Assembly: GCA_963800865.1 (NCBI GenBank)
Contig: CAWDCL010000004.1
Span: 496,001-560,000 of the forward strand
DNA: 64,000 bases
Reading direction: 5' to 3'
Source of the DNA: JALOKP01 sp963800865
Lineage (GTDB): Bacteria > Acidobacteriota > Polarisedimenticolia > J045
How positions within the stretch are numbered: the first letter of the stretch is position 1; each line of letters opens with the position of its first letter. The translations under genes and the position numbers were made by a program. Below, piece by piece: positions 14,529 through 24,945 of this stretch. The notes under the pieces were generated by a model. The model made no database searches, was not told the origin of the DNA, and was given only the letters and a program-made list of their open reading frames with translations.

Positions 14529-14547
14529 GACCCAAGGAGACTCTTCC

Positions 14548-16011
14548 ATGACCCGCACCCTCGCCGAATCGACCGGCACCCTCGAATACAAGGTCCTCGA
14601 CCTGTCGCTCGCCGACTGGGGTCGCAAGGAAATCGTGCTGGCCGAGCAGGAGATGCCCGGCCTGATGGCCGTGCGCGAGCGGTACCTCGCTTCGCAGCCG
14701 CTCCGGGGCCACCGCGTCACCGGCTCGCTGCACATGACGATCCAGACCGCCGTCCTGATCGAGACGCTCGCTGCGCTCGGGGCCGACGTGCGCTGGGCCT
14801 CGTGCAACATCTTCTCGACGCAGGACCACGCCGCGGCGGCGGCCGTCGTCGGCCCGCACGGCACGCCGGACGACCCGAAGGGCGTCCCCGTCTTCGCCTG
14901 GAAGGGCGAGACGCTCGAGGAGTACTGGTGGTGCACGCTGCGCGCGCTCGACTTCGGCGCCGGCCGCGGCCCGACCCAGATCGTCGACGACGGCGGCGAC
15001 GCGACCCTGCTGATCCACCTCGGTGACGAGTTCGAGCGGGCCGGGGCGGTCCCGCAGCCCAGGCCGGACGACAGCGAGGAGTACCGGATCATCCTCGACG
15101 TGCTGCGCGAGCTGCACCGCGTCAACCCCACGCACTGGCGGAAGGTCGCCGCCGAGTGCAAGGGCGTGACCGAGGAGACCACCACCGGCGTCCACCGGCT
15201 CTACGACCGGATGAAGGCCGGCACGCTGCTCTTCCCGGCGATCAACGTCAACGACAGCGTGACCAAGAGCAAGTTCGACAACCTCTACGGCTGCCGCCAC
15301 TCCTGCGTCGACGGGATCATGCGGGCCTCGGACGTGATGCTGGCGGGGAAGCTCGTCGTGGTCTGCGGCTACGGCGACGTCGGCAAGGGGTGCGCGCAGT
15401 CGCTGCGCGGCCAGGGGGCGCGCGTCGTCGTCACCGAGATCGACCCGATCTGCGCGCTGCAGGCCGCGATGGAAGGCTACCAGGTCGCTCCGGTCGAGGA
15501 CGTACTCGGAACCGCCGACATCTTCATCACCGCCACCGGCAACCGGGACGTCATCACGGCGGCTCACATGGCGAAGATGAAGGACGGCGCGATCATCGGG
15601 AACATCGGCCACTTCGACAACGAGATCGACATGGCCGGACTCAAGAACGTGCACGGGGTCGTGAGGACCAACATCAAGCCGCAGTACGACAAGTGGACCT
15701 TCGCCGACGGGCACAGCGTGCTGATCCTGGCCGAGGGGCGGTTGCTGAACCTCGGCTGCGCCACCGGCCACCCGAGCTTCGTGATGTCGAACAGCTTCAC
15801 CAACCAGACGCTGGCGCAGATCGAGCTGGCCCTGCACCCCGAGGCCTACGAGCGCAAGGTCTACACGCTGCCCAAGCACCTCGACGAGATGGTGGCGCGG
15901 CTGCACCTCGAGAAGATCGGCGTGAGGCTGACGACGCTGACGCCGGAGCAGGCGGCGTACATCGGGGTCGCGCCGGACGGGCCGTACAAGCCGGACCACT
16001 ACCGGTACTGA
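14548..16011 (+). CDS. ahcY: Adenosylhomocysteinase (SAH hydrolase)
   Basis: AhcY converts S-adenosylhomocysteine to adenosine and homocysteine, relieving product inhibition of methyltransferases. The 487-residue protein has the substrate region GSLHMTIQTAVLIETL and CNIFSTQDHAAAA, the catalytic lysine stretch NDSVTKSKFDNLYGCRHS, the NAD-binding motif VVCGYGDVGKGCAQSL, and the conserved end GPYKPDHYRY. Length and the central insertion match the long class found in most bacteria and eukaryotes. ATG 14548 has AAGGAGA upstream. The gene follows the SahR-like regulator, which probably controls it. Confidence 0.97.
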   Translation: MTRTLAESTGTLEYKVLDLSLADWGRKEIVLAEQEMPGLMAVRERYLASQPLRGHRVTGSLHMTIQTAVLIETLAALGADVRWASCNIFSTQDHAAAAAVVGPHGTPDDPKGVPVFAWKGETLEEYWWCTLRALDFGAGRGPTQIVDDGGDATLLIHLGDEFERAGAVPQPRPDDSEEYRIILDVLRELHRVNPTHWRKVAAECKGVTEETTTGVHRLYDRMKAGTLLFPAINVNDSVTKSKFDNLYGCRHSCVDGIMRASDVMLAGKLVVVCGYGDVGKGCAQSLRGQGARVVVTEIDPICALQAAMEGYQVAPVEDVLGTADIFITATGNRDVITAAHMAKMKDGAIIGNIGHFDNEIDMAGLKNVHGVVRTNIKPQYDKWTFADGHSVLILAEGRLLNLGCATGHPSFVMSNSFTNQTLAQIELALHPEAYERKVYTLPKHLDEMVARLHLEKIGVRLTTLTPEQAAYIGVAPDGPYKPDHYRY

Positions 16012-16020
16012 GACCGAGCC

Positions 16021-16656
16021 GTGACCAGCGAAAGGCGGTACGGCGCAGGCGATTCCGTCTCCGACCTGTGTCGCGCGTGCAAGTCCGAGCGGCGGCACAC
16101 GGTGATCGTGGCCGAGCCGGGCGGGCGGCCGCTGCGCGTCACCTGCGATTTCTGCGGCAGCCAGCACAACTTCCGCGGCGGCGCCCCGGCTGCCGCGGTC
16201 TCCGGATCGACGACCGGCACGGCGCGCGGCAGCGCGGGCCGTGCCGCTTTCCCGCTCGCCACCGAGCGCGAGCGCCGGGAGCCCCCGATGGCCATCGACG
16301 TGAAGGACGGCTCCGTTGCCGATCTCGAGACGCTGCTGCGCCGCGTGATCCGCGAGGAATGCGGCATCACCCCGGTCGCCCCCGCCGAGAAGTGGCGCGG
16401 CGGCGAGATGGTCCTCAAGCCGGGCCGGCCGGGCGTTGCGGACAAGAGCTGGCCGCTCGAGACGCTGTTCCAGAAGATCGTCGCGATCCGCAACCGGCTC
16501 CGCGTGCTCGAGCAGCAGGTGAACGCCGCCGAGGAGCTCTCGCCCGAGGCCAAGCTCAAGCTCCAGGGGTACATCACCGGTTGCTACGGCTCGCTCACCA
16601 GCTTCAACGTCCTCTTTGCCGACGACGAAGACCGGTTCAAGGGCGGCGGCGACTGA
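16021..16656 (+). CDS. Uncharacterised protein with an N-terminal zinc ribbon
   Basis: The 211-residue protein starts at GTG 16021, 10 bases after ahcY, so it is probably co-transcribed. An N-terminal zinc ribbon is visible: LCRACKSERRH and then TCDFCGSQH. A Gly/Ala/Arg linker follows (about residues 55-85), then a mostly helical C-terminal domain (VADLETLLRRVIREECG, LETLFQKIVAIRNRLRVLEQQVN). The C-terminal domain alone could start at ATG 16288. I do not recognise the family. A nucleic-acid or protein-contact role for the ribbon is inference. Confidence 0.6.
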   Translation: MTSERRYGAGDSVSDLCRACKSERRHTVIVAEPGGRPLRVTCDFCGSQHNFRGGAPAAAVSGSTTGTARGSAGRAAFPLATERERREPPMAIDVKDGSVADLETLLRRVIREECGITPVAPAEKWRGGEMVLKPGRPGVADKSWPLETLFQKIVAIRNRLRVLEQQVNAAEELSPEAKLKLQGYITGCYGSLTSFNVLFADDEDRFKGGGD

Positions 16657-16698
16657 GCGCCCACCGCCTTCTGCTGCCGGGCCCGGGAGAGTTCCCGC

Positions 16699-19600
16699 TC
16701 AGGGCGCCTCCTGCCCGCACGGGTTGGCGCTGCGGACCAGGTAGAAGTAGGTGTCCCCGGAGGCGGCCGCTCCGACGTCGTCGAAGAGCGGTGCGCCCGC
16801 CGTTCCGATCGACGCGAAGCCGGCGGCCTGCGGCGCGCGCGAGCGGTACACGTTGTAGGCGGTCGCGTTGGCGGCCGCGTCCCAGGTCAGGTGGACGTGC
16901 GTGCGCGCGACCGTCCCCACCCGCAGCGTGTCGACGGGGGACGGAGCGGGCCGGCTGGTCGTCTGCTCGACCGGCGCGTAGACCGCGTTGCCGTCGACCA
17001 TCCCGTTGTTGGCGGGGCCGCTGCCGCAGGTCTCGCTGGTCTCGGCCCGGACGAGGTAGTAGAGCGAGCCCGCCGGGGCGCCCGCATCGTTGAAGGACAG
17101 GGCCTTCACGCCGGAGGCGACCCGGTGTGCGGCGTCGGCAGGGAACCCCGGCGCCGGGCCACGGTAGACCGCGTAGCTGCCCGCACCGCCGGTACCCCAT
17201 GCGGCCGGCTTGTCCCACGACACGGTCACGCCCGTCGCCGCGCAGGCGTTGTTGTCCTGCGCCTGCCGCGCGCCGCGGAACGACGGCGTGCCGGCGCACG
17301 AGCCGCAGGCGGCGTAGTCCGGCTTGCTGCCGTCCTTGAGGATCACGTCGTCGATCGTCCAGCCCGCATAGGCCCCGACGTTGTCGGCGAACTGGCTGAA
17401 CTCGAGCACGAGCGAAGTCTTCCCGTCGACCTGGGCCGCGTCGATCGACTGGACCTGGAACTCCGCGTCGTCGAAGCGCTCACTGCCGCTGCGCCAGATC
17501 GTGAACTTCTGCCCGTCGACGGTCATCGAGATCCGGGCGTCGTCGCCGGCGCCGCTCTGGAGGCGGCGGTAGTAGAGCATCTTCGTGTTGTGCCAGGCCG
17601 CCGGGTTGAGGGTCGGCGTCCTGCCGCCTCGTTGGTGTTCGGCTCGTAGTCGCCGGGGAAGGCGCCGCGGCCGGTGAGGTCGTGGCCCAGCACGCCGGTG
17701 TTGTTGTAGGCCGAGGCCGGGTCGGGGCGCCCCGACGACCCGCCCTTGCCCCGTGCCGCGCCGGACTCCCACTCGCCCTGCAGCGTCCAGCCGGGGGCCC
17801 CGGTCTCGAACGAGTCGCGCCAGTAGAGGCCGGGGATGTCGAACGTGTTGAAATGGAACGGCACGCCGGCCTGGTCGACCAGGGTCTCGTTGCCGAACCC
17901 GTCCCGCGTGCGGAGGCGGAAGAAGACCTCCTGGCACGAATGGAACTGGTTGATCGCGAAGGCGTGGTCGGTGGTCAACGCGGGGCTCGAGACGGTCTGC
18001 CCCAGCGCGGGCGTCGTACCCCACTCGAGCACGCCGTCGGCGGCCTCGGAGGTCGTGAAACGGATCGTGCCGCGCGCGTCGGTCACCGCGTCCACGGTCA
18101 CGTTCGAGACCGCCGGCCCGCCGCAGTCCGCGACCGCGGTGGCCCACGACGTGCTCGTGTTCCCGGTCCCGTCGTCGGCGTCGAAGTAGGAGGCGGTGAC
18201 CAGGTCGCCGTTCCGGACCGACAGCGCACCGTCGGGCGCGGGCGGTCCCGCCGTCGTGGCGAGCGAGCCCGTGAACCTGGAGGTATTGGGACCGGTCTCG
18301 GTGAGCGTGACGCGCTCCGCCGTCGCCTCCGTGCTGCTGCTCAGGAGGACCACGACGGATTCGACGGCCGCGGGGTTCCGGTTGAGGTCGAGATCGACCA
18401 GCTGGAGGTCGATCGTGTCGGAGCAGGCGTATGAGCCGGCGAGGAACTTGACGCGTCCGGCGTGGCAGGGCTGCAGGCCGTCGCCGAAGTTGCCGTAGGT
18501 CTCGAAGTGGTAGTACCCGCCGCCGTTGTCCGACGTGCTGACGTTCCCGGCGGGGTCCGCCGAGCGGACGTCGTACCAGTAGACCGTGCAGGCGGACAGC
18601 CCGGAGAGGGTGACGACGTGCTCCGTTGCGGCCCCGGCCCCGATCGCGCGGGTGACCGGCGGCTTCGTCGTCCCGTAGTAGACGCTGCTGTCCGACGTCT
18701 CGTTGGTCGTCCAGGCGAGCTGCGCCCGCGTGTCGGTCGTTCCCTGGTCGCGGACGGCGGAGATCGTCGGCCCGACGCAGTCGAACGGCGCCGTGACCTG
18801 CCTGGCCACGTCGTGGCCCCCGGCCCCGTCGTCGGCGTCGCGATACTCGACGGTCAGCGCGTCGCCGTTCGCGCTCGCCACGTTCCCGTCGCCGTGGACC
18901 GCCGGGCCCGCGGCGAGGCCGACGGTTCCCTTGTAGCGGCCCGAACCGGCCATCGTCTCGGTGAGGAAGATCGTCTCCGGCAGCGTCTCGGTCCCGGACC
19001 AGGCGCTGACCGCGAGCGTCCCGCCGCCGGCGTTGCCGTCGATCACCTCGATCCGCGCGGTCGCGCTGCAGGGGTAACTCGAGCGGTCGAGCGCCGGCTT
19101 GCCGGCGCGGGGCAGCGGCGCGCTCGAGGCGCAGTCGGAGACCGCACTCTCGCAGGCCGCGTTGCTCGCCACCGCCTGGACGCGGTAGAAGACCGTCGAT
19201 CCGGCGGGCACGTCCGCGTCGGTGTAGCTCGTGGCGGGCGCGTTGGCGCGGTCGATGATGATCTGCCCGCGGTCGCAGCCGATGTCGTTGCGCAGGACCT
19301 GGTAGGAGCCGGCATTGGCGACCGGGGTCCACTGGACCGTCGCCGCATCGCCCGGACCGGCACTGACCGCGATCGCCGGGGTGGCCAGGGCCGGGCAGGA
19401 CGAGTGGTCCTGGTTGGTGGCGTCGGCCGGCGCGCCGCAGGCGATCGCGTGGCGCGCGAAGGCGGCGTAGATCGCGGCGGCGTGCGGCGTCCCGTTGGCG
19501 AGGTTGCCGTCGTCGTCGTCCGCGACGCGGAACTTGTGGAACCAGCTGGTGGTCCCGCAGCCGTCGGCGCCGGGCATCGCGCAGTTGTAGGCGTTGCCGC

Positions 19601-21383
19601 CCGAGCCGGTGCGGGACCTGTAGAACAGCTTCTCCGCCAGCTGCCACGACGACGCGCCGTCCAGGCCCGACGCCGGGAGGTCGCGCGCCGCGAGGTCCCA
19701 GACCGCCTCGCCGGCGAGGTAGCTCTCGCAGTGCCCTTCGCGCCCGCACGGCCCGTCACCGCCGCCGCAGTTGTTGAGCAGGAAGCCCCCCGGCGTCGCC
19801 GGGTCGTGATTGGCGTGCTTGTCCCAGTCCTGGTCGCGGATCCCGCTGCAGTCGAGGCAGGCGTCGCCGTAGCCGCTGCAGTTGCCGCTGACGAAGAAGC
19901 CGCGGCCGACGCAGGACTCGCGCGTCTCGAAGAAGGCGACGATGTCGGCGTAGGCCTCGGAGGGATTGTCGTAGCCGCCGCCGTCGTTGGCGTCGAGGCC
20001 GTGTCCCCACTCGTGGACGAACACGCCCATGATCTCGCCGGTGTTCCGGCAGCCGCCGCCCGACTTGTAGAAGTTGACCGTGCCGTCCCAGTAGGCGTTG
20101 CAGGTCTGGTTGATGTTGACGTTGTCGGTGACCTGGGACTGCAGCCAGGCGTTGGACGGCAGCCACGCCCGGCCCTTCTGCATCGCGCGGTTCAGGTGAT
20201 AGAAGGAGGACCGCGCCGAGTGGGTGTTGCCGGCGGAGCGGCCGGCGGGGACGTCGCAGTCGGTCCCCGGTCCCACCGAGAGGTCGAGCGCCGAGCCGCA
20301 GGTCGAGGACTCGGAGACGGCGCCGCAGTTGTCGTGGACCAGGATGTACGGGCCGGCCAGCGTCGTCCGCGTGCTCGAGCTGGGGGTGGAGCAGGAGAAC
20401 ATCCCGGCGTCGTTGGCCGTCACCGGCGCGCCGCCGGCGATCGAGACGTCGGCGAAGGGCATCGGCCAGCCCGGCTGCTCGCAGCCGGAGGTGCAGATCT
20501 GGTCGTCGGAGATCGGGTAGACGCCCCCCGCCACGCGCCCGTAGCGGGTGTCGTCGTAGAGCGCGACGACGCGGCCGTCGTGGGCGTCGATCTCGGCAAT
20601 CCAGGTCGGCGGCTCGCCCGCCGCGCCCATGACGAAACGCCAGACGAGCAGGTGCTCGTAGGCGGCCTCGGGGCCGGAGGCGCTCGGGACGAGGACCAGC
20701 GCGGGCGGCCGGCGCTCGGTGAGGCCGGCGGTGCGGTCGGCGCCGACGTAGTCGTAGAGCGCGGACTTCGCCTCCTCGACGCCGAGCGCGGGGTGCGTGT
20801 CGCGTCGCACGACGCCCCAGTCGGACGCGCCGAAGGCGACGAGGTTGCCCTGCGCGACCTGGAAGTCGAGGCGCGCCGCCTCGACGGGCACGCCCTCCAC
20901 GACCTGCCGGAACGTCACCTGCCAGGTGGCGTCGGAGAGCGGGCCCGAGGCCGCGCGATCGAGGATCAGCTGCGATGACCAGTCGCCGAGCAGGACGCGA
21001 TGCTCGTCGAGGAAGCGGCGCGCCAGCCGCTCGAGCTCGTCGAGCGAGGGGGCGGCGTCCGCGGCGGGGGCGTTGCCGGCACCGGCCAGCCACGGAATGC
21101 CGCGTCCCAGCGCCAGCGCGGGCAGGCCCGAGCGCGGGTCGAGCCAGGTCCGCCAGCCGCCGTTCCGGCGCGAGAAGCCATCCCACGCCTCGCGGCGCGC
21201 GTCGCTCGCGGGCAGATCGTCCTGCGCCACCGGCGCGCGGGCGATCACCGCGCCCGGCGAGGGAACCGTCAACCCCTCGAAGCGGTTCGGCTGCCGGTCG
21301 GGCTGGAAGGCGAGGGACGGCGCGGTGAGCGCGGCGGCGACTGCGAGCAGGGCAGCGGCAAGGACGGGACGGGGGCTGGACAC
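16699..21383 (-). CDS. Secreted gluzincin metalloprotease with FN3-like repeats (one frameshift)
   Basis: From the start at 21383 the protein has a signal peptide, an FTP/PepSY-like propeptide (WQVTFRQVVEGVPVEAARLDF), and a catalytic domain with the zinc motif HEWGHGLDAND and a downstream glutamate region NPSEAYADIVAF. Many cysteine pairs follow, then at least four FN3-like modules with VQWTPV, LAWTTNETSDS and similar strands. A one-base shift near 17618-17626 (YEPNTNEA to RTPTLN) moves the last 300 residues into another frame, which continue with a jelly-roll-like part and two more FN3 modules to CGQEAP. Total about 1,560 residues. It is probably an extracellular degradative enzyme; the substrate is unknown. 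Confidence 0.82.
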
Positions 21384-21459
21384 AGCGGACTCCTCCGAGG
21401 CGGACGCGACCTCGCGAGAGTAATACGGGGCGGGCGAGCGAAAGCAACCGGGACTCGGG

Positions 21460-22356
21460 TTAACTCAGGCCCCCGACCGCCGCGCGCAGTCTCCGGACGT
21501 GCTCGGGCGTCGTTCCGCAGCACCCACCGACCAGGCGCGCTCCCGCGGCGACGAGCGCCGGAGCGTGGGTCGCGAAGAACTCCGGCGATTCGGGCCACGC
21601 GAGCGCGCCGTCGACGAGCTGCGGCAGCCCGGCGTTCGGCCGCACGGCGACCGGGACCTCCGAGTGCCCCGCCAGTTCCGCGACCACGCTCACCATCCCC
21701 TCGATCCCGTTCCCGCAGTTCGCCCCGACGACCTCGGCGCCGGCCGCCGCGAGCGCCGCCGCCGCCCGCGCCGGGGTGACCCCCATCACGGTGAAGTTCC
21801 CGCGCGGGGTGGCGTCGAAGGTCATCGTCGCGACGACCGGCACGCCGGGCGCGACGCGCTTCGCGGCGCGCACTGCGAGCAGCGCCTCCGCCAGGTCGGT
21901 CATCGTCTCGATGCAGAAGAGGTCGGCGCCCGCGGCGGCCAGCGCGGACAGCTGGCGCTCGAACGCGGCCTCGAGCTCCTCCGGCCGCGCCGGGCCGAGC
22001 GGTGCGAGCAGCGTCCCGCTCGGCCCGACCGAGCCCGAGACGAGCGCGCGGCCCCCGGCCTCCGCGCGCAGCAGCTCGACCGCGCGCCGGTTGATCTCCT
22101 CGCAGCGCTCCGCCAGCCCGTGCGCCGCAAGGCGCAGCGGCGTCCCGCCGAAGGTGTTCGTCGTCAGGACCTCCGCGCCGGCCTCGAGGTAGCTCCGCGC
22201 GATCGCGCCGACGATCTCCGGCGCGTCGAGGATCACCCGCTCCGGCGGGGCGCCGGGCGGGAGCCCGGCCGCGGCGATCAGCATCGTGCCCCACGCGCCG
22301 TCCCCGACGACGACCTCCCCGCGCCGCAGCCGCTCGAGCAGCCCGGTGCCGGTCAC
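21460..22356 (-). CDS. Homocysteine S-methyltransferase domain protein (split MetH module)
   Basis: The 298-residue protein is the stand-alone homocysteine-binding barrel of methionine synthase. It shows VVGDGAWGTML at the start, TTNTFGGTPLRL, the zinc cysteine in VGANCGNG and the CC pair in GGCCGTTPEHVR, which bind zinc and activate homocysteine. It has no folate-binding or cobalamin domain. The GTG start at 22356 overlaps the stop of the corrinoid gene by 4 bases, so the two are translationally coupled. It would take methyl from the neighbouring corrinoid protein to make methionine. Confidence 0.9.
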   Translation of the reverse strand: MTGTGLLERLRRGEVVVGDGAWGTMLIAAAGLPPGAPPERVILDAPEIVGAIARSYLEAGAEVLTTNTFGGTPLRLAAHGLAERCEEINRRAVELLRAEAGGRALVSGSVGPSGTLLAPLGPARPEELEAAFERQLSALAAAGADLFCIETMTDLAEALLAVRAAKRVAPGVPVVATMTFDATPRGNFTVMGVTPARAAAALAAAGAEVVGANCGNGIEGMVSVVAELAGHSEVPVAVRPNAGLPQLVDGALAWPESPEFFATHAPALVAAGARLVGGCCGTTPEHVRRLRAAVGGLS

Positions 22357-22991
22357 GCCGCGCCCACGAGCTGTCTGACACGCAGGGCCGCGCTCGCCGC
22401 GTCGTACGCGTAGCCGTCGGCCCCGATCTCGCGCGCGAAGGCCTCGGTCACCGGGGCCCCGCCGACGATCACCTTCACCCGGCCCGCGAGTCCGCGCGCG
22501 CGCACCTGCTCGACGACGTCGCGCATCCCGGCCATCGTCGTCGTCAGCAGCGCGGAGACGCCGATCACGGTGGCACCGCTCTCCAACGCGGAGTCGACGA
22601 ATCGCTCCGGCGGCACGTCAACACCGAGGTCGATGACATCGAAGCCGGCGCCGCCGAGCAGGATCCCGACCAGGTTCTTGCCGATGTCGTGCAGGTCCCC
22701 GCGCACCGTGCCGAGCACGACCCGTCCCGCCGTCGGCACCCCGCCCGCGGCGAGGTGCGGCCGCAGGACGTCGAGCCCGGCGTGCATCGCCTTCGCGGCC
22801 AGCAGCACGTCGGGGAGGAAGATCTCGTGGCGGCGGAAGGCCTCGCCGACGACCGTCATCCCCGCGATCAGGCCGAGGCGCAGGACGTCGGCCGGCGCAG
22901 CCCCGGCCGCCAGCGCCTCGCCCGCGAGCGCGCGCACGGCGTCGGGCTCGCCGGCCCGGACCTCGTCTGCCAGGCGCGTCAGGCGCTCCAC
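22353..22991 (-). CDS. Corrinoid (B12-binding) methyl carrier protein
   Basis: The 212-residue protein has the helical cap domain (MTVVGEAFRRHEIFLPDVLLAAKAM) and the cobalamin-binding Rossmann domain with the base-off motif GDLHDIGKNLVGILL, GVSALLTTT and GGAPVTEAFA. The histidine of DLHDIG is the lower cobalt ligand. This layout is shared by MetH and by MtbC/MttC-type carriers. The GTG start 22991 overlaps the end of the reactivation gene by 13 bases. It would shuttle methyl groups to the homocysteine methyltransferase encoded just downstream. Confidence 0.92.
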   Translation of the reverse strand: MERLTRLADEVRAGEPDAVRALAGEALAAGAAPADVLRLGLIAGMTVVGEAFRRHEIFLPDVLLAAKAMHAGLDVLRPHLAAGGVPTAGRVVLGTVRGDLHDIGKNLVGILLGGAGFDVIDLGVDVPPERFVDSALESGATVIGVSALLTTTMAGMRDVVEQVRARGLAGRVKVIVGGAPVTEAFAREIGADGYAYDAASAALRVRQLVGAA

Positions 22992-23734
22992 GTGATTGCT
23001 CCTTCCGAGGCCGCGGGCGCGCGCGGGGTGGGCCATGGCAGCGCGTGCGCGCGGCACTCGCGCGTTGCGCAGGCGGTGCAGGCCGGGAAGTCGGGCTCGA
23101 TCCGGTGCGCTTCCGGCGCCGCCGCGAGCAGCGCCCCCGAGACCGACTTGAGCGGGGCCATCAGGCAGCTCGCGCCGAGCGAGATCCCGGCGGTGTCGGG
23201 CCCCAGCGCGCGGAACAGCGCCTGCTGCCCGCTGAGGTGCCAGCCGCAGTAGCCGGGGCTGTACGGAACCACGCGTGACGCTTCGCCGGCCCGCCCCGCG
23301 TCGACGAGCCGCTCGTGCCACGACGCGCCGAGCCGCCAGGAGAGCCCGTCGGCAGCCTCCGAGGCCAGCGCATCGAGCACGAATCCGAGCGGCAGGTCTT
23401 CGCCCCCGGTGAGTGCGCCGATCCGCGCGCACAGCGGCTCGCCCAGCGTGGCCGCGAACAGCGCGACCGCCTGCGCCCGGGGGAGCACGCGCTCGAGCGC
23501 CGTTCGATCGTCGTTGTGTCCGCTGCCGCGGTAGACGGCGGCGAAGTCTTCGACCGGCAGTTCGACGACGACCCCGCGCGGCTCGGCCAGCGCGTCGAAC
23601 AGCAGGGCTGCGTCGTCGAGCAGCCGCCGCGTCCGGGCCGACGGTTCGACGCCGGCGGGGATCCCGGCCCGCAGCAGCACGGCCGCCGGGTCGGGCGCGA
23701 TCTGGCGGGGCAGCAAGCGGGCGATCCCCCTCAC
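22979..23734 (-). CDS. MetH reactivation-domain-like protein
   Basis: This 251-residue protein resembles the stand-alone activation domain of cobalamin-dependent methionine synthase, which binds SAM and remethylates oxidised cob(II)alamin. The motif RVVPYSPGYCGW is the counterpart of the RxxxGY SAM-binding signature, and GASCLMAPLKSVSG is typical of the family. A C-terminal cysteine cluster (CTACATRECRAH) could bind a metal or iron-sulfur centre to supply electrons. GTG 23734 is chosen because GAGGGAAA precedes it and homology begins soon after. It is the first gene of the three-gene operon. Confidence 0.82.
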   Translation of the reverse strand: MRGIARLLPRQIAPDPAAVLLRAGIPAGVEPSARTRRLLDDAALLFDALAEPRGVVVELPVEDFAAVYRGSGHNDDRTALERVLPRAQAVALFAATLGEPLCARIGALTGGEDLPLGFVLDALASEAADGLSWRLGASWHERLVDAGRAGEASRVVPYSPGYCGWHLSGQQALFRALGPDTAGISLGASCLMAPLKSVSGALLAAAPEAHRIEPDFPACTACATRECRAHALPWPTPRAPAASEGAITWSA

Positions 23735-23822
23735 GCTTTCCCTCTCGCCGGCGGAGCGGCCAGCCCGCACGTCACGATGCGGAAAGGGCAGCACCGGGTC
23801 GCGGTAGCGGCGGGGAGCAGCG

Positions 23823-24443
23823 CTACCTCCTGGGACCGCCGTAGCCCCCGGTGAGGCCCACCCCGCGCGTGCCGGCCCCCACGCCGTGGAAACCGGGGCC
23901 GACACCACCACCCACACCGATCCAATCGATGAACAGCGCGGTCGCCCCGCCGGACTTGGGCATCACGCCATCGATCAGCTTGTAGCTGTAGACCAGGTCC
24001 TTCCCGTCGACGACCGGATGGCTGATCTCGACCACGACGAGCACGTTCTCCTTGCGCCCCGGCTCGTAGACCGAGAGCGTGGCGTTGGGCGGGTCAGCTG
24101 CGAAATTGTCCGGTCCCTCGCCCGCTTTCCATTCGTCCAGGTAGGCAGGCATCGTCAGGTTGCCGGCGATCCGCACCGGGCGATCCGAGAAATACAGCGT
24201 CTGCTGATTCACGTTCACCAGGCGGAGCGTCTTCGCCGCAGGGTCCGCCTTCAGGTCCTCGGAGGTCTGCACGAACATCAGCTGCACCTTCTCCGCGGAA
24301 GGGGCGGCCTTCGGAGGCGCCGTGCCCTGCTGGGCGAAAGCGGCGGCCACCGCAACCCCGGCGATCGCCAGCGATGCCGCCGCCAGCAGCAACAACCGAT
24401 GGGAGCGGTTCTGCGTGCAGTCGGTTCGATCCGAACTCTTCAT
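23823..24443 (-). CDS. Secreted protein of an unrecognised family (paralogue of the gene at 26843-27709)
   Basis: The 206-residue protein has a signal peptide (LLLLAAASLAIAGVAVAAAFAQ), a conserved domain (about residues 52-175) and a Gly-rich tail ending GGYGGPRR. The domain shares with the gene at 26843-27709 the blocks FVQTS, TLYFSDRP/TLFFANRP, PPNATLSV, LVVV and LFIDxxGV in the same order. I do not know the family. A secreted or periplasmic location is supported. It lies 88 bases upstream of the corrinoid operon on the same strand, but no functional link is evident. Confidence 0.6.
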   Translation of the reverse strand: MKSSDRTDCTQNRSHRLLLLAAASLAIAGVAVAAAFAQQGTAPPKAAPSAEKVQLMFVQTSEDLKADPAAKTLRLVNVNQQTLYFSDRPVRIAGNLTMPAYLDEWKAGEGPDNFAADPPNATLSVYEPGRKENVLVVVEISHPVVDGKDLVYSYKLIDGVMPKSGGATALFIDWIGVGGGVGPGFHGVGAGTRGVGLTGGYGGPRR

Positions 24444-24945
24444 GGTCGATCCCCTCGTCGTCTCTGCGGTTGGAAACCGGTTGGTGTTGCGCTGCCGCAG
24501 GCACGGCAGGGCGCCTCGACTCCCCGAGCGGGGCCGTCGGAGCGATAGGGTGGCACCGGGGTGGCCGGCTTGTAAACAGGGCCGATGCAGCGGACGCGGG
24601 GTGGGTTCCGCACGCCGCAGCGGGCGCTCGACGAGCACCTTCCGGGCCCGAGCGAGGTCCCCGCGCCCCCGCTTTCTACGCCTGGCGCCCCCCGTGTAGC
24701 ATCGCGGGACGCGGGCCCAGCCGCTTCTCCGCACGAATCGCGAATCGGACGGGTTCCGGTCGGCCTCGATGACCGGACGTCGATCCACGAGCGAGCGCAC
24801 ATGAACACACCGGAAACTCGAGCGGGTCGGAGATCCGGGGCATTCGGCCCGGGTGGCAGACGGGACGGCGTGCGAGCGGCCTTCCCGTCAGAGCGGCGAG
24901 GGTGCTTCGCCTCGCCCTCCTCGCGCCGTGGCCGGGGGCCCGCGA
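24444..24945. other. Divergent intergenic region, no gene recognised
   Basis: About 500 bases lie between the start of the secreted-domain gene and the DUF2490-like gene. Frames here have no convincing family content. The only structure I see is a 7-base inverted repeat, TCCGGTC (24755-24761) and GACCGGA (24771-24777), which could be an operator. If the downstream gene used an earlier start (ATG 24853), 93 bases would become coding. Confidence 0.4.

Noticed and set aside
14400..14547. SAH riboswitch upstream of ahcY
   Set aside because: A short GCGCTGC match exists, but the region is made of REP hairpins and I could not assemble the conserved aptamer core.
14434..16167. Long antisense reading frame opposite ahcY
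   Set aside because: High GC removes stop codons from all frames; the translated sequence is Arg/Pro/Val-rich with no family content, whereas ahcY on the other strand is unambiguous.
23735..23822. Cobalamin riboswitch before the corrinoid operon
   Set aside because: No B12 box or GCCACTG-like core is visible, and the 88-base gap is too short for a full aptamer.
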